Under the pieces are notes generated by a model, which did not search any database, was not told where the DNA came from, and saw only the letters and a program-made list of their open reading frames with translations. This document shows, in pieces, positions 33,741-45,770 of a stretch of 64,000 nucleotides of DNA. Numbering within the stretch: position 1 is the stretch's first letter; each line of letters opens with the position of its first letter. Made by a program: the position numbers and the translations under genes. Source of the DNA: Sciurus carolinensis (taxonomy: Eukaryota; Chordata; Mammalia; Rodentia; Sciuridae); contig NC_062213.1 in NCBI RefSeq assembly GCF_902686445.1, positions 37,708,741 to 37,772,740 on the forward strand, given 5' to 3'.

Positions 33741-35194
33741 CTGTTCTTACCTTTAGTTTACAGACTCCCCATCTGGTTAGGTACTTTGATTTATGTTGGC
33801 CATGATCCAGAATGGCTGATTTCGTTTATTTTAAGGAGTTTTATTTTAAGAAACTTTTGACATTTAAGAATTTAATTGGAACAATCTGTACCCAGAAATT
33901 TTTTAATGCAGTCTAGGATTAAAAGATGTTCTTCAGAGTATGTAAGGGTTCAGAAAAAGAGCAAAGAAGCAGGGCTTTCCATCCCTGGCTAGTTTTTGTG
34001 CTTCAGGAGTCTGTGGCTGGAACAGCTGTTCGAGATGAGACTAGAGAGAATGGCTGTTTCTCAAATGGATTCCTCTGACCTCAAACCCATTCCTTAGGCT
34101 CTGCTGGGATGGACTATATTCTATAGGCCAGTCACAGAGAGAAGGGCATGTCGTCCCACTATCCACTTAGCTACCATCAGGTGGTCAGGCTACACTGGGA
34201 AGAATTACAGAAATCTGCCTCATTTGCTTGACCAAAGGCCAAGTTTTCCCAGTCCTGAGAGCCAGGAAGAGACCAGATTAGCTTAGAGATCCCCTGCCCT
34301 ATGAACGGAGATCATAGCTGAAATTTCAAGAGTCTGGTGAGGTTTGAGACTCCCAAGAAGCCCCAGTATCTAGAGACTGAGCTGAATCTCTATGGTCTAC
34401 TGAATTCTTAGTACTTTTAGTGAGCTGGAGCTGAGCCAGGATCCCTGAGATTGCTACAGATTGCCCAGGCTCTAAGAAGGGAACAAGAAAGGAAGGAGCC
34501 CAGGTCCTAAAGTCCAGTGGATTATAAGAAATGGAAAATAGGTTCATGCTTACCTGGCCCTGGATGCCGACTTGCAAACCATGCATCTAGCCTCAGCTTC
34601 TTTCTCAAATTCCACCTTTGCTGCCACCAATTGCCACACGTGTGTACAACCAACATTCTGGTTCAGTGCATCTATCCTGAATTCTTCTCTACCATCTGTG
34701 GATGGTGCTGCCATCCTCCACCCTCCCAGGTACCATCTTGGAATCGCAGTTCGCTTCACCTTACTGCCATAAGCACAACAATTGTATGTTCTTTGTAAAG
34801 TTTCTTTCCCTCACTAGTTCTATCTCATCATCTATTTATTTAAAAAAAAATACCTACCCTGTAGGACTTTTGTAGAAAGCCCTAAATGTTAGTAGTCTGA
34901 ACTTTATTTGAGAAGTAAATTGGGGAAAAAAAAGAATATTGACTTTTTTTTTTCTTTTTCTTGGATACCAACTATGTATCAGACTATATTGGACATTTAC
35001 ATGGAAGGTTTAGATTTAACATATCCCAGAGGCTACTAGGAACTGACGTTAGCATTCTACCTAGTCACAAATATCATCTTTCTAAATATTTTCAATGCAC
35101 AGTTTTCCCTCTTTTGAAACTATTAGTAATTTGTACTCCCTGATGAAGAGTATCCTGCATTATAATGTGGGCATAATGAATCCTCATTATCATG
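33741..35194. other. Low-repeat noncoding DNA
   Basis: Nothing confident. A-run at 34842-34850 and mixed A/T run at 34924-34960. Frames at 34517-34798 (both strands) look like chance. Confidence 0.35.
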
Positions 35195-35300
35195 CTGTCT
35201 TAGACTGTTAAGTTTCCAAGGGCATGAACTGTGTCTCACTCATCTATTTATTCATACGGTGTTTAGAACAATACGGGTGTTCAATTAATAGTTGCTGCAT
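35195..35300 (+). mobile_element. L2 3' end remnant
   Basis: 'tagactgttaagtttccaag', 'ggcatgaactgtgtctcac', 'ggtgttcaattaatagttgc' match the L2 3' terminal module. Confidence 0.6.
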
Positions 35301-35324
35301 TAGGCTGATGATGAAGATTATCAC

Positions 35325-35445
35325 CAGGGCTTGACACACAGTTGTGGTGAGGATACAATGACGTCATGTATGTAAAGCACTTACCATAGTGCTTGGCCCG
35401 GCAAGTGCTCAATTAGTGATAACTAATTGTACTATCATCTGAGGC
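35325..35445 (+). mobile_element. MIR right-half remnant
   Basis: 'gttgtggtgaggatacaatg', 'tgtaaagcacttaccatag', 'tgcttggcccggcaagtgc', 'tcaattagtgataac' is the right half of MIR in sense orientation. Confidence 0.65.
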
Positions 35446-35481
35446 TTCTGGAATTAAAGGGATACGCATTTTAAATTCTAA

Positions 35482-35634
35482 CAGTGGTTCTCAACAACTC
35501 CTCCCACCCCAACCTACACATTCATTATAATCACCTGAGGAACGTTTTACAAGTCCCACTGCCCAGGCCAAGAAATTTATAAATTTCCTTGGTGATTCCA
35601 TTGTTCACCAAGTTTGAGATTCATTCTCCTATAA
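35482..35634 (+). mobile_element. hAT-Charlie non-autonomous element (MER5-like)
   Basis: Opens with 'cagtggttctcaacaactcc', contains 'ttataatcacctgaggaac', 'cccactgcccaggcc', and closes 'caccaagtttgagattcattc'. The two ends are rough inverted repeats of each other, as in MER5/MER20-class elements. Confidence 0.6.
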
Positions 35635-36467
35635 GGTATCCAATCCTCTCCCTGGCTGATGAGTCAAGAGTATTGAAAAGAAAATGACATCTAAATAGAA
35701 TTGGCTACCCTTTTAGCAATCCTCCTATTCATAAACAATTCCAGTAAATAGGAGGCTAGCTCCACCGCAGGGTCACCTTATTTGGTGATCATACTGGAAA
35801 GAGTCACCTGGGAGGGAAAGCCTGAGTAATGCAGCCTTCAGTCCCCAGGATGGAAATACCTCTTTGTCAGCAAACTCCTCTAGGTGAAGATTTTCAAGCT
35901 GGCAGAATTTCACAGACATTGCATTTAAGTTACATTTGGTCCTGTGATGACTGGGTACAGATGGAACATAAGTAAGTTTTAACTCAGTGAGCTTTGTTGG
36001 GGCAAAATATATTTGCCCTAAGACTTTTGTTCTACCAGAATTTTTATATCAAAATAATTTTTGACCCATCAAATTTTAAAATGATTCTTAATTTCATAAA
36101 ACATTGGTGATCATGAGAACAGACTTCCTTTAAGCCAAGACAATAAAGTATTGTTATCTTTAAGAATCAGGTATTGCTCTCTCCTTATATGTGGTGAAAA
36201 GAGCAGTGTGGGATCTGATTGATCCAAAGTGACACAGGGTGAGGTCAAATATGAAATAAAAGACTCCCAGTTTAACCACTTGGCACACTCCATTCTTATG
36301 GCTATGTAGTGACTGTGGTTTAGTCATGCATCTCACGTTAAAGACATTCACTGAAAAAAATTCCTTCTGAAAGGGCTTGATGTGAAAAATAAATAAAACC
36401 CTTTTGCTTTAATGGTCTTCGTTTTTCATGACAACCTAGTGGTCCACTTTAAAGGAGAGACAATGAA
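35635..36467. other. Low-repeat AT-rich noncoding DNA
   Basis: Nothing recognised. Confidence 0.35.
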
Positions 36468-36583
36468 GGCTGGGGCTATGGCTCAGTGGTAGAGCACTTG
36501 CCTAACGTACACAAGGCCCTGGGTTCAATCCCCAGCACCCCAAAAAGAGGGAGAGGAAGGAAAGAAGCATAAGAGAAAAAGAG

Positions 36584-36585
<2 letters not shown>
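36468..36585 (+). mobile_element. ID SINE with purine-rich tail
   Basis: 'ggctggggctatggctcag', 'gtggtagagcacttgcc', 'gccctgggttcaatcccc', 'agcaccccaaaaag', then a G/A-rich tail (36547-36585) which runs straight into a (GT)n array. Confidence 0.9.

Positions 36586-36619
<34 letters not shown>
36586..36619. repeat. (GT)17 microsatellite at the ID tail
   Basis: Seventeen pure GT units directly after the ID tail. Confidence 0.98.
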
Positions 36620-36620
<1 letters not shown>

Positions 36621-36791
36621 GCAGTTAAATTTTAGAAATATAGGAGTGAAGGTAACTTCCCCTTTGCCCTCTGAAGTCTTGATAATGGAGTCTGCTGAAA
36701 TAAATGGACATTAGAGAGAGTGACAGAAGGCACAAACGTTATTACAAACATAACATCACAACAATGAAAAGTGAGTCACCAGTAGCCCAAT
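36620..36791. other. Low-repeat noncoding DNA
   Basis: Nothing recognised. Confidence 0.3.
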
Positions 36792-36945
36792 AAGATTTAG
36801 AAGCTCACTGGACCCGGTAGTGCAAAGCAATTCAGTGAGACCCTATCTCTAAATATAATACAAAATAGGGCTGGGGATGTGGCTCAGTGGTTGAGCACCC
36901 CTGATTTCAATCCCCAATACAAAAAAAAAAAAAAGATTTAGAAGC
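36792..36945 (+). mobile_element. B1-dID SINE, internally deleted, with target duplication
   Basis: Element 36806-36934. Only the first bases of the B1 head remain ('ggacccggtagtg'), then the sequence jumps to 'caaagcaattcagtgagacc', 'ctatctctaaatataata' and the ID half ('gggctggggatgtggctcag'). A14 tail at 36921-36934. Flanking duplication GATTTAGAAGCT at 36794-36805 and 36935-36946. Confidence 0.9.
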
Positions 36946-37027
36946 TTATATACATTCTTCAAGCACCCCTGATTTCAATCCCCAGTACAAAAAAAAAAAA
37001 GATTTAGAAGCTTATATACATTCTTCA
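36894..37027 (+). repeat. Tandem duplication across the SINE 3' boundary (two ~67-bp units)
   Basis: Unit 1 (36894-36961) and unit 2 (36962-37027) each carry the last 27 bases of the ID half from AGCACCCCTG, the poly(A) tail (A14 versus A12), the target duplication GATTTAGAAGCT and 17 bases of flank ending ATTCTTCA. They differ only by tail length and one A/G change. The duplication therefore happened after the SINE inserted. Confidence 0.95.
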
Positions 37028-38060
37028 AGTCCTATAAAGGACTGTAGGTAATTTTAGAGGGAGAGTAAATGATTTTTAGGGGAGATGAATAGGCTCCAGA
37101 ACAGATACGGTCTAGGACAAAGCTCATCTGGCCTCTAGGTGAAGTGTCAACCCTAGTCTTTCCTGCAAGTTAATGGCCCCTGTTAGATGAGATTATAGGG
37201 AGAGGGCTCTTGAAAAATGCATTCCTTCTGGAAGAACTTCCCTTAGTTAGATAAGGAAACCTCAGAAAAAGCCCTCCTTGTGCTTGGGAGAAACAAAAGG
37301 GAGAGAGGTAGGGGACAAGAAAAGGCCAGAGAGATCTTGATCCTGAAACCTATTCAAAGTACTCAGAAGGTCAAAAGCCATACTTAGGGGTTTTGTTTTC
37401 TGAGTCTCAACATTGGTTTATGCTAATTTTCTCTGATGTCTCATTATGAATGAGTCTTTTAACAAAATACTTGCAAAAATATTTTTGAAGTATTAAAGAA
37501 AGTGTGTCTGGAGGCTTGAGGTGGCTAAAGAAAGGACTGCAAGCTGGCTCTGCAGGATCACACCAGATGTTTCTGCAAAGACTGGTTTGTTCTACTGTAG
37601 TTCAATATGGAATTTTCTTATAAAGACTCTAGATTGTCTCTGAAATAGATATTTGTAGCTGTCAGTGCTATTCAGTGGGTTATAATTATTTTTCTCCTGT
37701 AGTATATGCATAGCATTCCCTTTACACATGTGCATTATTTTTAACCATAAAGCAAAATAAACTTTTCAAAGAAACTCTTGGCAGAACTCTGGATTTTAGA
37801 TCAAAGTTCAATAACGCCATGAATCTTTCAATTTTATGACATCATCAGGATTTTTGTTCCTATGGATATCATAGCCTCAAAACCATGACTTATCTTCTTA
37901 ACAATTTTTCTCTGTTCTAATTTTATAAACTTATGGAAGACATATAAGCATAATACTAATTTTCAATATGTAAAATTTCTTCTCAGAGATCATCAAGAGA
38001 GACCACTGAATACCACTATGAGTACAGCTCACAACCAGGAATCAAAAAGTCTTCTGCCAA
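37028..38060. other. Low-repeat noncoding DNA
   Basis: Nothing recognised in 1 kb of AT-rich DNA. Confidence 0.35.
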
Positions 38061-38132
38061 GGCTGGGGAGCAGCTCAGTGATTGAGTGCTTGCTTAGCAT
38101 GCCTGAGGCCTTGAGTTCAGTCCCCAGCACCA
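38061..38132 (+). mobile_element. ID SINE
   Basis: 'ggctggggagcagctcag', 'tgattgagtgcttgcttagc', 'ccttgagttcagtccccagc', 'acc', running into a CA/CG microsatellite instead of a poly(A) tail. Confidence 0.9.
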
Positions 38133-38152
38133 CACACCCGAGTACACGCACG

Positions 38153-38185
<33 letters not shown>

Positions 38186-38186
38186 A
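38133..38186. repeat. Compound (CA)n/(CG)n microsatellite at ID tail
   Basis: CACACACCC start, then ACGC/ACGCGCGCG (38144-38163), then pure CA to 38186. It occupies the place of the ID tail. Confidence 0.97.
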
Positions 38187-40261
38187 GAGTCTTCTATTAT
38201 CCTCAAATATCACAGTGATTTCAAGTCCCAAGATAAACTTCCAAGTCTGGTTATAGAACCAGACTGACCAGAAGGTCTAGTAGCGTCTACTTGCTGCTGC
38301 AAATCTAAAAGGAGACAGTAGCAGTAGAAACAGAAAGTTCCACTTCGTGGCTTATGCATCATTCTTCTCTTTTGCACAAGGGCTCTGCAATAATTAATGT
38401 CAGCTAGACTGATTGTGTGAAGATGCTAGGAACATCTCAGATTCCCCTTGTCTGAGAAAATGGGAAGGATTTTACAAGTTCTCTGAGTTCTCTGACATCC
38501 TGATCCTGCCCCAAATCATGGTCAACTAAACTCCCATTGAGTTGTATTAAGTGGTAAAGAAGGGTCAAACAAGGTCCAGTTTGTTTGCTAGGGTGAATGG
38601 AGATTAAAAAAAGAGCGAAGGGTTACTGTTTTGCCCAGGTTCTCTGTAAGAAAGAAGAGCTATGGGTACGTCCATATCTCTAAACGCTGGAGTCAGGACC
38701 CTTTGAAAGCTTTACCAATTGTGTCCACTAAGGAAGGAAGCATTTAACACACCACAAGAGCAAATATACCCCATCTTAATCCTGAGAGAGCTAAACAGAA
38801 ACCACTTTCACGTGCTTGTCTATTATGAAAGATGTTAATATTCTAACTTCAGGATATCTGGCATCAGGATATCTCAGAAAACAAAAGTGAGGTACCCAAT
38901 GTCCACAGGTGAAAGACCAGGCTTATCAATTAAGATTGGGTTTCAACTATATATAACAAATAAATAACAGATAGGACAGAAGTTTTGTTCTTTGTCTGTA
39001 AAAGAAACGCTCTAGGGCTGATATAGTATGATTTTAAGCAAAAGGACTCCACCATCCTCTGACTGTGATTTCCACTTCATGGTTCAAGATGGCTGCTTGA
39101 AATCCACCCAAGAGGAAAGACAAAGGGAAGGAGGAAGAAGTAGAGAAGTTAAGTTTTCTTTTTCTTGAGTTTCCCTGAAAGTGCCTTTCATTCGTATTAC
39201 CTAATTAAGTCCAACTGGCCATATATACTGCAAGAGGACTTAGGAAATACTGTGTTTATTGGCAGTCATGGTGCCAGATAAAAATTGGTAGCTCTGTTAC
39301 AAGCAAGGAGAAAGCAGGTATTGTGAAAGAGATTCAGGGGTCTCTGTCACAACCTGACTAATGTCACTGCTGATGCTCAGGATTGAGAGGCTACCATAGT
39401 TAAGTATAAAACCTAGAAGTCGGGGGTCCCTAATTCTATTCTCACTTCTACCCAAGTATCCAAGTGACCTTAATAATCTCATCAGTAAAATAGATACATC
39501 ATGGCTAAATGTTTAATGTTGTGATATTATAAGAACATTGTAAGAATAATCAGCAAATTAGTGAACTGCATTTTTTTGTACGTTTCCATTCATGGGAGAT
39601 AACCACTTGGTTAAAGCTTCTGCTAAATTAATTGCCTGACTTAACTTAGAAAATTCAAACATTCCCGTGGGATAAAACAAAATGACTGAGAGACATTTCA
39701 GGATGTCTAAGCAAGCTCTTTCCCAATACAGGATCCTCTGCCTCAATAACTCTAACAGATGGTACCCTCTTGGGCTTAAGCATTCCTGGAGTGTGCTATT
39801 TTGCAGTTCCATTGATGGACAACTCCAATTGTCAGATAGTCAACTGGATGGTAATCTAAAAAATCCCTCCCTTGAACTGCTATCTCCTGAGTCAACAGAG
39901 AATAAAGTCATTCTCTCCTCTCTGTGACAATTCCAGAACTAGTAGAAAATAGTTTTTATGTCATCTCTTAATCTTTTCTTCAAGCTAAATATTCTTGGTT
40001 ATTGCAACTGTTTCTTAAGTAAATACATCCTAAGAGGTCTCTTGCATTATCTGGCCATCTTTCTCTACATTAATGTTTTCTCAAATTCAGTCAACTATGA
40101 TCCACAGAAATTCATCTTATATATAATCTATATACATATTATTGCAAAAGAAGTTTCATAAAACAATATTTAGCCTCATTAGTTGCTATGAACACATACA
40201 TTTTCCAGTTCAACTCTATTTTATTCTGCACTATGGTATTCTTTATTTTTCTTTTGTTTAC
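38187..40261. other. Low-repeat noncoding DNA
   Basis: No confident repeat or exon in 2.1 kb. Opposed frames at 39558-39812 (minus) and 39682-39927 (plus) overlap antisense and look like chance. Confidence 0.4.
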
Positions 40262-40342
40262 TCTCTATTCCTTTTTCTTTTTCTTTTCTTTTCTTTTTTT
40301 TTTTTTTGGTTCCATTTTGTTATTTTTCTTTTTAAATACTGA
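40262..40342. repeat. Pyrimidine-rich low-complexity tract
   Basis: TTTTC/TTTC-type run with T12 at 40296-40307. Frames translating it into Phe/Leu-rich peptides are artefacts. Confidence 0.9.
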
Positions 40343-41741
40343 TTGCTATCCACTAAATAAATTTCATACTCATTTATGGGTGGCAACCCATAGTTCAAAA
40401 ATCACTGTTCTGGATGTACTCTGGCCTGTAAATGTTCTTAGGTAGTACCCTGATACTGCAGGCTGATCGATGTGACCAAAAAGGGTTTCTACTTCCTGAG
40501 CCCAAAATTTGGTGTCTTAATTTTAAAGTAGTGTCTGTGCATTCGATTTTAAAGTCACATCATGATATTGCTGACTGAATGGTTGAGTCAGTTAAATCTG
40601 TAATACTCCATAAAAAGAGTTTCTAAGACTCCTTTCCCTCACCCTATGCTTATGCAATTGAAACCCCAAATGCAGAACTTTAATTTACTCCTACTAAACA
40701 TCATTTTTTTTACCTTCAAATTTTCACAATGTAACAAATGCTCTTTGGATAATTACTTTGTCATCAGTCTTCCTGATTGTATTGCATAAGCATGTTTAAT
40801 AAGTGCACTTTCCATAGAATGTGCTTTTTATGGTTTAGCTCTCAAAAGATGGCTATTTACCTTGCCCTTATTACAGATGTTGAAAAAGACAGAGACCTGG
40901 ACAAAAAAATAAAACTTCTAGGAGGCCGAATTTGAGTATATTATTCTTCATACAGTCTTTCTACTCAAACTCAAATTTTGAGTGTTTACCCATCACATGG
41001 CAAGAAAATGTCAGTGCCCTTCAACTGAAGGGGCACTCAGTGAATGCAGGTTTAACATGGGTGGTCTGTTCTGCTCAGGGCCTAAGAAAATCCCCTTCCT
41101 TAGAAACCCTGCAAAACTAGACAGCTGTTCAAGTACAATCTCTTCCAGCTAGGAAGCAAGGCAGAACACATGGACAAGTTCTATTCACTGACTGAGTCAT
41201 GGATTCATTTGTCAGGTTCAACAGGGAAGCATAAAACTTGGGGTCCTAAATTATGCTCTGGGGGTGTAAGGGGGAAAGAGGAAATACACGGCAAGAAGGT
41301 CTCCTCCTATCTCCCCCACTGTCAGAGGCATCCTCTCCCACTTGGGGAGGAGGCAGCCCATCCAACCAGCTACTAAGCCTCAAAGTTGGCAAGAGTTATC
41401 GAGACAAAGAGAAGGCCAAGGGGTGAGAGAAACCCAGGTACTTAATGAATAGCGGAAGACAGGAGTACTTCTGGAGAACTTCAAGAAGGACTTGGCTTTG
41501 AACATATTGATCAAAAGCCAGAATAGGCTGTGATGAGAGAAGCAGAGGGGGTGACCTCTGCCCCTGTTCTGTGAAGGACCCCAGCTGTCTACTGAGGATA
41601 CTGCAGGGTTTAAGGGCAGCTCGAGGATACTTAATGCACTTGCTACCTGTGTGCTCTCAATTCTTAGTGGATCAACAGAAGCTGTAAGCTGTTGGCCCAA
41701 ATGAAAAAGAAGTGAAGAAGATATGGAGTTAATAAGAAAGG
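40343..41741. other. Low-repeat noncoding DNA
   Basis: 'gtggcaacccatagttcaaa' near 40380-40410 may be the end of a worn hAT element. Otherwise nothing recognised; opposed frames at 41170-41376 and 41380-41700 show no family. Confidence 0.35.
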
Positions 41742-42057
41742 GAATGGTTCTCCTTTCCTTTCCTCTTTCCTTTCCTTTCCTTTCCCTTCCTTCCTTCCTT
41801 CCTTCCTACCTTCCTTCCTTCCTTTTTTTTTTTTTCTTTCTCTTTTTTCTTCCTTTTACCAAGGATTTAACTGAAAGTTTTGCACATATTACACAAGTAC
41901 TCTACTACTGAGCTACACCCCCAGCCCTCTTTATCCTATTTTTAGGCAGGACCTCACTAAGTTGCTCACACTGGCCTGGAACTTGCCATCTTTCTGCCTC
42001 AGCCTCCTGAAGAGCTGGTATTAAAGGTGTGTACCACTGTGCCTGACTAGAATGGTT
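41742..42057 (-). mobile_element. B1-dID SINE, antisense, tail expanded to a (CCTT)n microsatellite
   Basis: Target duplication GAATGGTT at 41742-41749 and 42050-42057. The complement of the A tail is a long CTTT/CCTT tract (41751-41857), then the ID half ('ctactactgagctacaccc', 'cccagccctctttatcc') and the B1 half ('gcaggacctcactaagttgc', 'ctcagcctcctgaagagctg', 'gtgtaccactgtgcctgac'). Confidence 0.93.
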
Positions 42058-42984
42058 TTCTTTTGATCTTCACACTAAATTCCAGAGGTTTTTTTTACTT
42101 TTTCCTTGATTCTTCTTCTCTTTTCATAAACATACAGGTAGTTTGTTTTGTTTTGATTTTAATTAGTAATTGGCATTGCATTCTTCTTGGTTCAAAACTT
42201 GAAAGGTTAAAGAAAAGATATGAGGCCAGGATTCTTTCCCTCCCCACCCCTGCTATATACAATTCCTCTCCCAGAATCAAGCAATGTCACCAGGTCTTAC
42301 ATAGAAATAATCTATGCATAGTAATACATATGTACAGCTCCCCATGCTCCATTTTTTCTTAGTCAAATGGCAGCATAATTAGACACAGACCACAGATAGT
42401 ATTTTGTTTTATCCTTTACAGAATTCTTAGAATTGATGAACCCAAAAGGGCAAAAAAAATTTAAGTGAAGACAAGGAAACTAGTATTCAAGGAATGAGAA
42501 AACGAGTGAAGAGAAAAACAGCAAGAACATTTTTAAATATGTGTATGTGTACATATTTGTATTTTTTTCCAGCTACACCATTTATATAACTCAACTTCTC
42601 AGGAAGAAAGAGGAATTCATAAGGAAAACATGTAAGGGGAAATATTGTTGGCTCTTCTAGTTGTTTACTAAAATCCTTGAATTATATTTTTTAAAAAACT
42701 TGCACAATATAAGAAATATAATAAAAGAACATTGAGAATTATGCTTTGTACTTAAAATATTATGCAAGCTTGAGGATTCAGAAAATCATACATGACTCTA
42801 CATACAACCTTCAGAAATATTAGCAATCTGTACTGACAACAGGGCCATTTAATTTTCTTTTATGCTACCAGATCAAGGTAGAAACTAAGGAAAGAATGTT
42901 CAAGCCAAAATAAAGGGAGAGAACATTACAAATGGGTAACAGGGAAACTAAAGCTGGAAAGAGCCTTTCGCATCTCGAGATGAC
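42058..42984. other. Low-repeat AT-rich noncoding DNA
   Basis: Nothing recognised. Confidence 0.35.
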
Positions 42985-43150
42985 GGTATGGCAAGTGTGA
43001 TTTTAGTTAATTAGTTGGTTAAGAACAATTTGCCTCAGTGACTGTCTTACATTTGAATATGGAATCCTTTTTGCTTTGCCAGAAGCTCAGAATGGAATTA
43101 TCATGAAGCTTATAAAACAAACAGCTTTTGGCCACTAGAAATGTAATTAC
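42985..43150. promoter_or_regulatory. Repeat-free block with homeobox-like cores
   Basis: Contains TTTTAGTTAATTAGTTGG (around 43001-43018), 'aagaacaatttgcctcag' with a SOX-like ACAAT, a CATTTGAAT stretch and 'aatgtaattacaag' (TAATTA). The mix is suggestive of a conserved developmental element; no direct evidence. Confidence 0.2.
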
Positions 43151-45047
43151 AAGTCAGAGGACTCGATATGGATTAGTCCTGTGGAGACAATTTTCCACTC
43201 CACACTATAGAATTCCTTGGGATTCATAGAGGGTAAAATCTCCCTTCTACTAAAACATTTCCTCTTCAAAATCCTATTACTGAATGAAAAAATAAGTTTC
43301 ATTACATTTTGGACCCAACATGTTCTCAACCACAAACAATATTACCCAGCTTGAGGGATCACTCACCTTATTCATTCAACATAACCCCTAATAACTTGGC
43401 AGTTTCTGAGTATCCAACCCACTCTCAAAGGAGGAGAACTTGTCAATCTGATAATGCACAAAAGAAAGTGCTAGAGGCTCTGAAAGTAATTTCATAAGAG
43501 GAATTCTAGAAACATTGCAAGCAAAGTCAGCAGCATTAAAATAAATGTATGATGGTATCGTGTCACTTTCTCCCAAGTTACCTTCAAGGGAACATGTTCA
43601 TTCAGATGGTTAAATTGTGGGAGATTCGCTGTATCTGTATCATTGCTTTATAGTCAAACCTTGCAGATTTCTTGGTGGAAGAAATGGAACCGTCCTGGCT
43701 TAAAGAATGATGAGCAAAAGCAAATCCAGGAACAGTCTTGCAACTTGAAATTGATTTCCAAATTAGTTAATTCTCTAACCGAAAGTTAATTATGTATAAA
43801 ATAATGCCTGTAAACAAAATGGAAGGAAACATTTGGATGGATAAGATTATGGGACCATTTATCCTCCACTCTTTAAAATTTCTTACATTTTCCACAGAGG
43901 TTATGTAATTGGTTGGAAATCAAGAGTAAAGTTTAAAAGTGAAAACATGATTTTTTTCTATGTGGACACGTATTTCTTTTCCCTTGTGTAGTGGAATATC
44001 ATCCTAATATTTTTTAGCTGATCAAATTCCAATTTGTTTTTCTATCAGTAGCACTTTCCTAGGTAGACCAGAAGACCAAATGAGAAATAAAACCCAGAAT
44101 ACAAAGAACTTTTTGGAAACTAGCTCAACCTTTTTATTTAAGATCAAAGAGACCCAAGCGATTTCTTCTGTGTTCTCCCTAAGGCAGAAAGGGTAGAATG
44201 AGCTCCTCTGTCGCTTCAGAAACCTGCCCTGCCCTCCCCCCTCAGGTATGGTAACTCAGCCTCAGGGATATCAGGGCATTTAGAGGTCTAAATGGCCCCC
44301 TGCCTTTTACCTGAGGAAATAATTTCCATATCTTTTAATCAATTCTGCCAATCAGTTTAGAAAAACAGCATTTTTAGAAGTTGGTCCCACACTCTACCCT
44401 CCCCCGAGAACCCTCCCTCTGGAGCCTTGAGGAACTCCATGACAGATGGGGGGAGGGGCACCAATTTGGAGGATCCTTAACAGCAGCCTTGGGGATCCAG
44501 ACCCAGGAAGAGGAGGAAAAGAACCCCAGAGTTAGGTAGAAGGGCACTAATGTTTATGTCCAGATATGCCCCACCTTCTCCTGAGCTCTGCTGTGTATGG
44601 AATGGGCTCCCTGGCTACCTTCCCCACATCCAGACACCCCATGTCTTGACATGACCTTGGGAGGTCTCTGTTCGGTTCTTGGGGAGGGAGTTGAACCAGA
44701 TGATTCCCAACAGAAAGGCTGTGATTCCAATTCCAGTTGATCCTAATATACTTCAGAGTATGTGAGCACTTGGAGGAGAACTTTCTGGGCTTTTTAGTAA
44801 AAAGAGTTGTGCTTTTCCAGGGCTCGTGTGTTTTTTATTTGGGAATTGTGTAACAGCTCACACTTTCCTTCTTCTGACCAGGCTTAGCAGAAAATTTGTG
44901 GTCTCCCTCCGGGAAATCTTGAGCACTTCCTGACATGTTTTCTACACTAATCTCATTATAGTGCCCGATTTACTTTACAACCTTTATTTTCCTTTATGTC
45001 ACCTTTTTTAACCTATTTTATTGTGTTCCTCTTACTTGTTCTTTCTT
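43151..45047. other. Low-repeat noncoding DNA
   Basis: No confident repeat, exon or RNA gene in 1.9 kb. A G-rich patch lies at 44446-44460. Confidence 0.4.
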
Positions 45048-45324
45048 GCCCTTTTGAAGTTTTGTTTTTTGTTTGTTTGTTTGTTTGTTTTGTTTTGTTT
45101 TTTGGGTTTTTTTGGTTTTGGGTAACAGGGATTGAACTCAGAGGCACTTAACCACTGTGCCACATTTCCAGTTCTTTCTGTATTTTATTTAGAGACAGGT
45201 CTCACTGAATTGCTTAGCATCTGGCTAATTTGCTGAGGCTGGCTTTGAATTTGAGATCCTCCTGCCTCAGCATCCTGAGCGTCTAAGATTACAGCCCTAG
45301 GTCACCACCACGGCCCTTTTGAAG
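45048..45324 (-). mobile_element. B1-dID SINE, antisense, with 12-bp target duplication
   Basis: Identical GCCCTTTTGAAG at 45048-45059 and 45313-45324. The T-rich complement of the tail (TTTG repeats, 45060-45118) precedes the ID half ('cagggattgaactcagagg', 'accactgtgccacatttcc') and the B1 half ('agagacaggtctcactgaat', 'cctcctgcctcagcatcctg', 'aagattacagccctagg'). Confidence 0.95.
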
Positions 45325-45584
45325 ATTCTGAACAACTTTTTAGAATAAAGTAGAATATAAATCAAGTCAAATCAGCTTTAAAATATATGCTGAGAGGTGT
45401 TTATTTCTCTTCTTCTTAATCTATCCAAATGTAGATTCCATCACCATCATTCTTATGCAAATACTTTACACTAAAAAAAAAAAAAAAAAATGGTATAATT
45501 AAATTACGACTTTCCAGAGAGCAGGAGTACTGCCGGACCCAGTGCGGTCCAGCTGTGGCAGGAGAGAGAAGCCCTGGGTTGGGC
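45325..45584. other. Low-repeat DNA with an A-run
   Basis: A18 at 45473-45490 without an element attached. Nothing else recognised. Confidence 0.35.
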
Positions 45585-45770
45585 GTTTCATTTCCAGCTT
45601 TACTGAGTACTATGTGTTTGACCTTGGGCAGGGCCTTTTTCTCTGGATCTCAATTTCCTTGTTTATAAAATGAAGGGGTTGAACCAGGTCACCTCTAAAA
45701 TCCCTTCCAGCTCTGAAATTCATTGACTTTCTGACCCATTGTGGGCGCTTAATAAATAACAAGCACACTT
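45585..45770 (+). mobile_element. MIR SINE remnant
   Basis: Sense: 'gtttgaccttgggcagggcc', 'ggatctcaatttccttgttt', 'ataaaatgaaggggttgaac', 'ctaaaatcccttccagctct', 'gcgcttaataaataaca'. MIRb/MIR3-like. Confidence 0.7.

Noticed and set aside
40142..40445. Phe-rich frames
   Set aside because: Translation of a pyrimidine-rich low-complexity tract.
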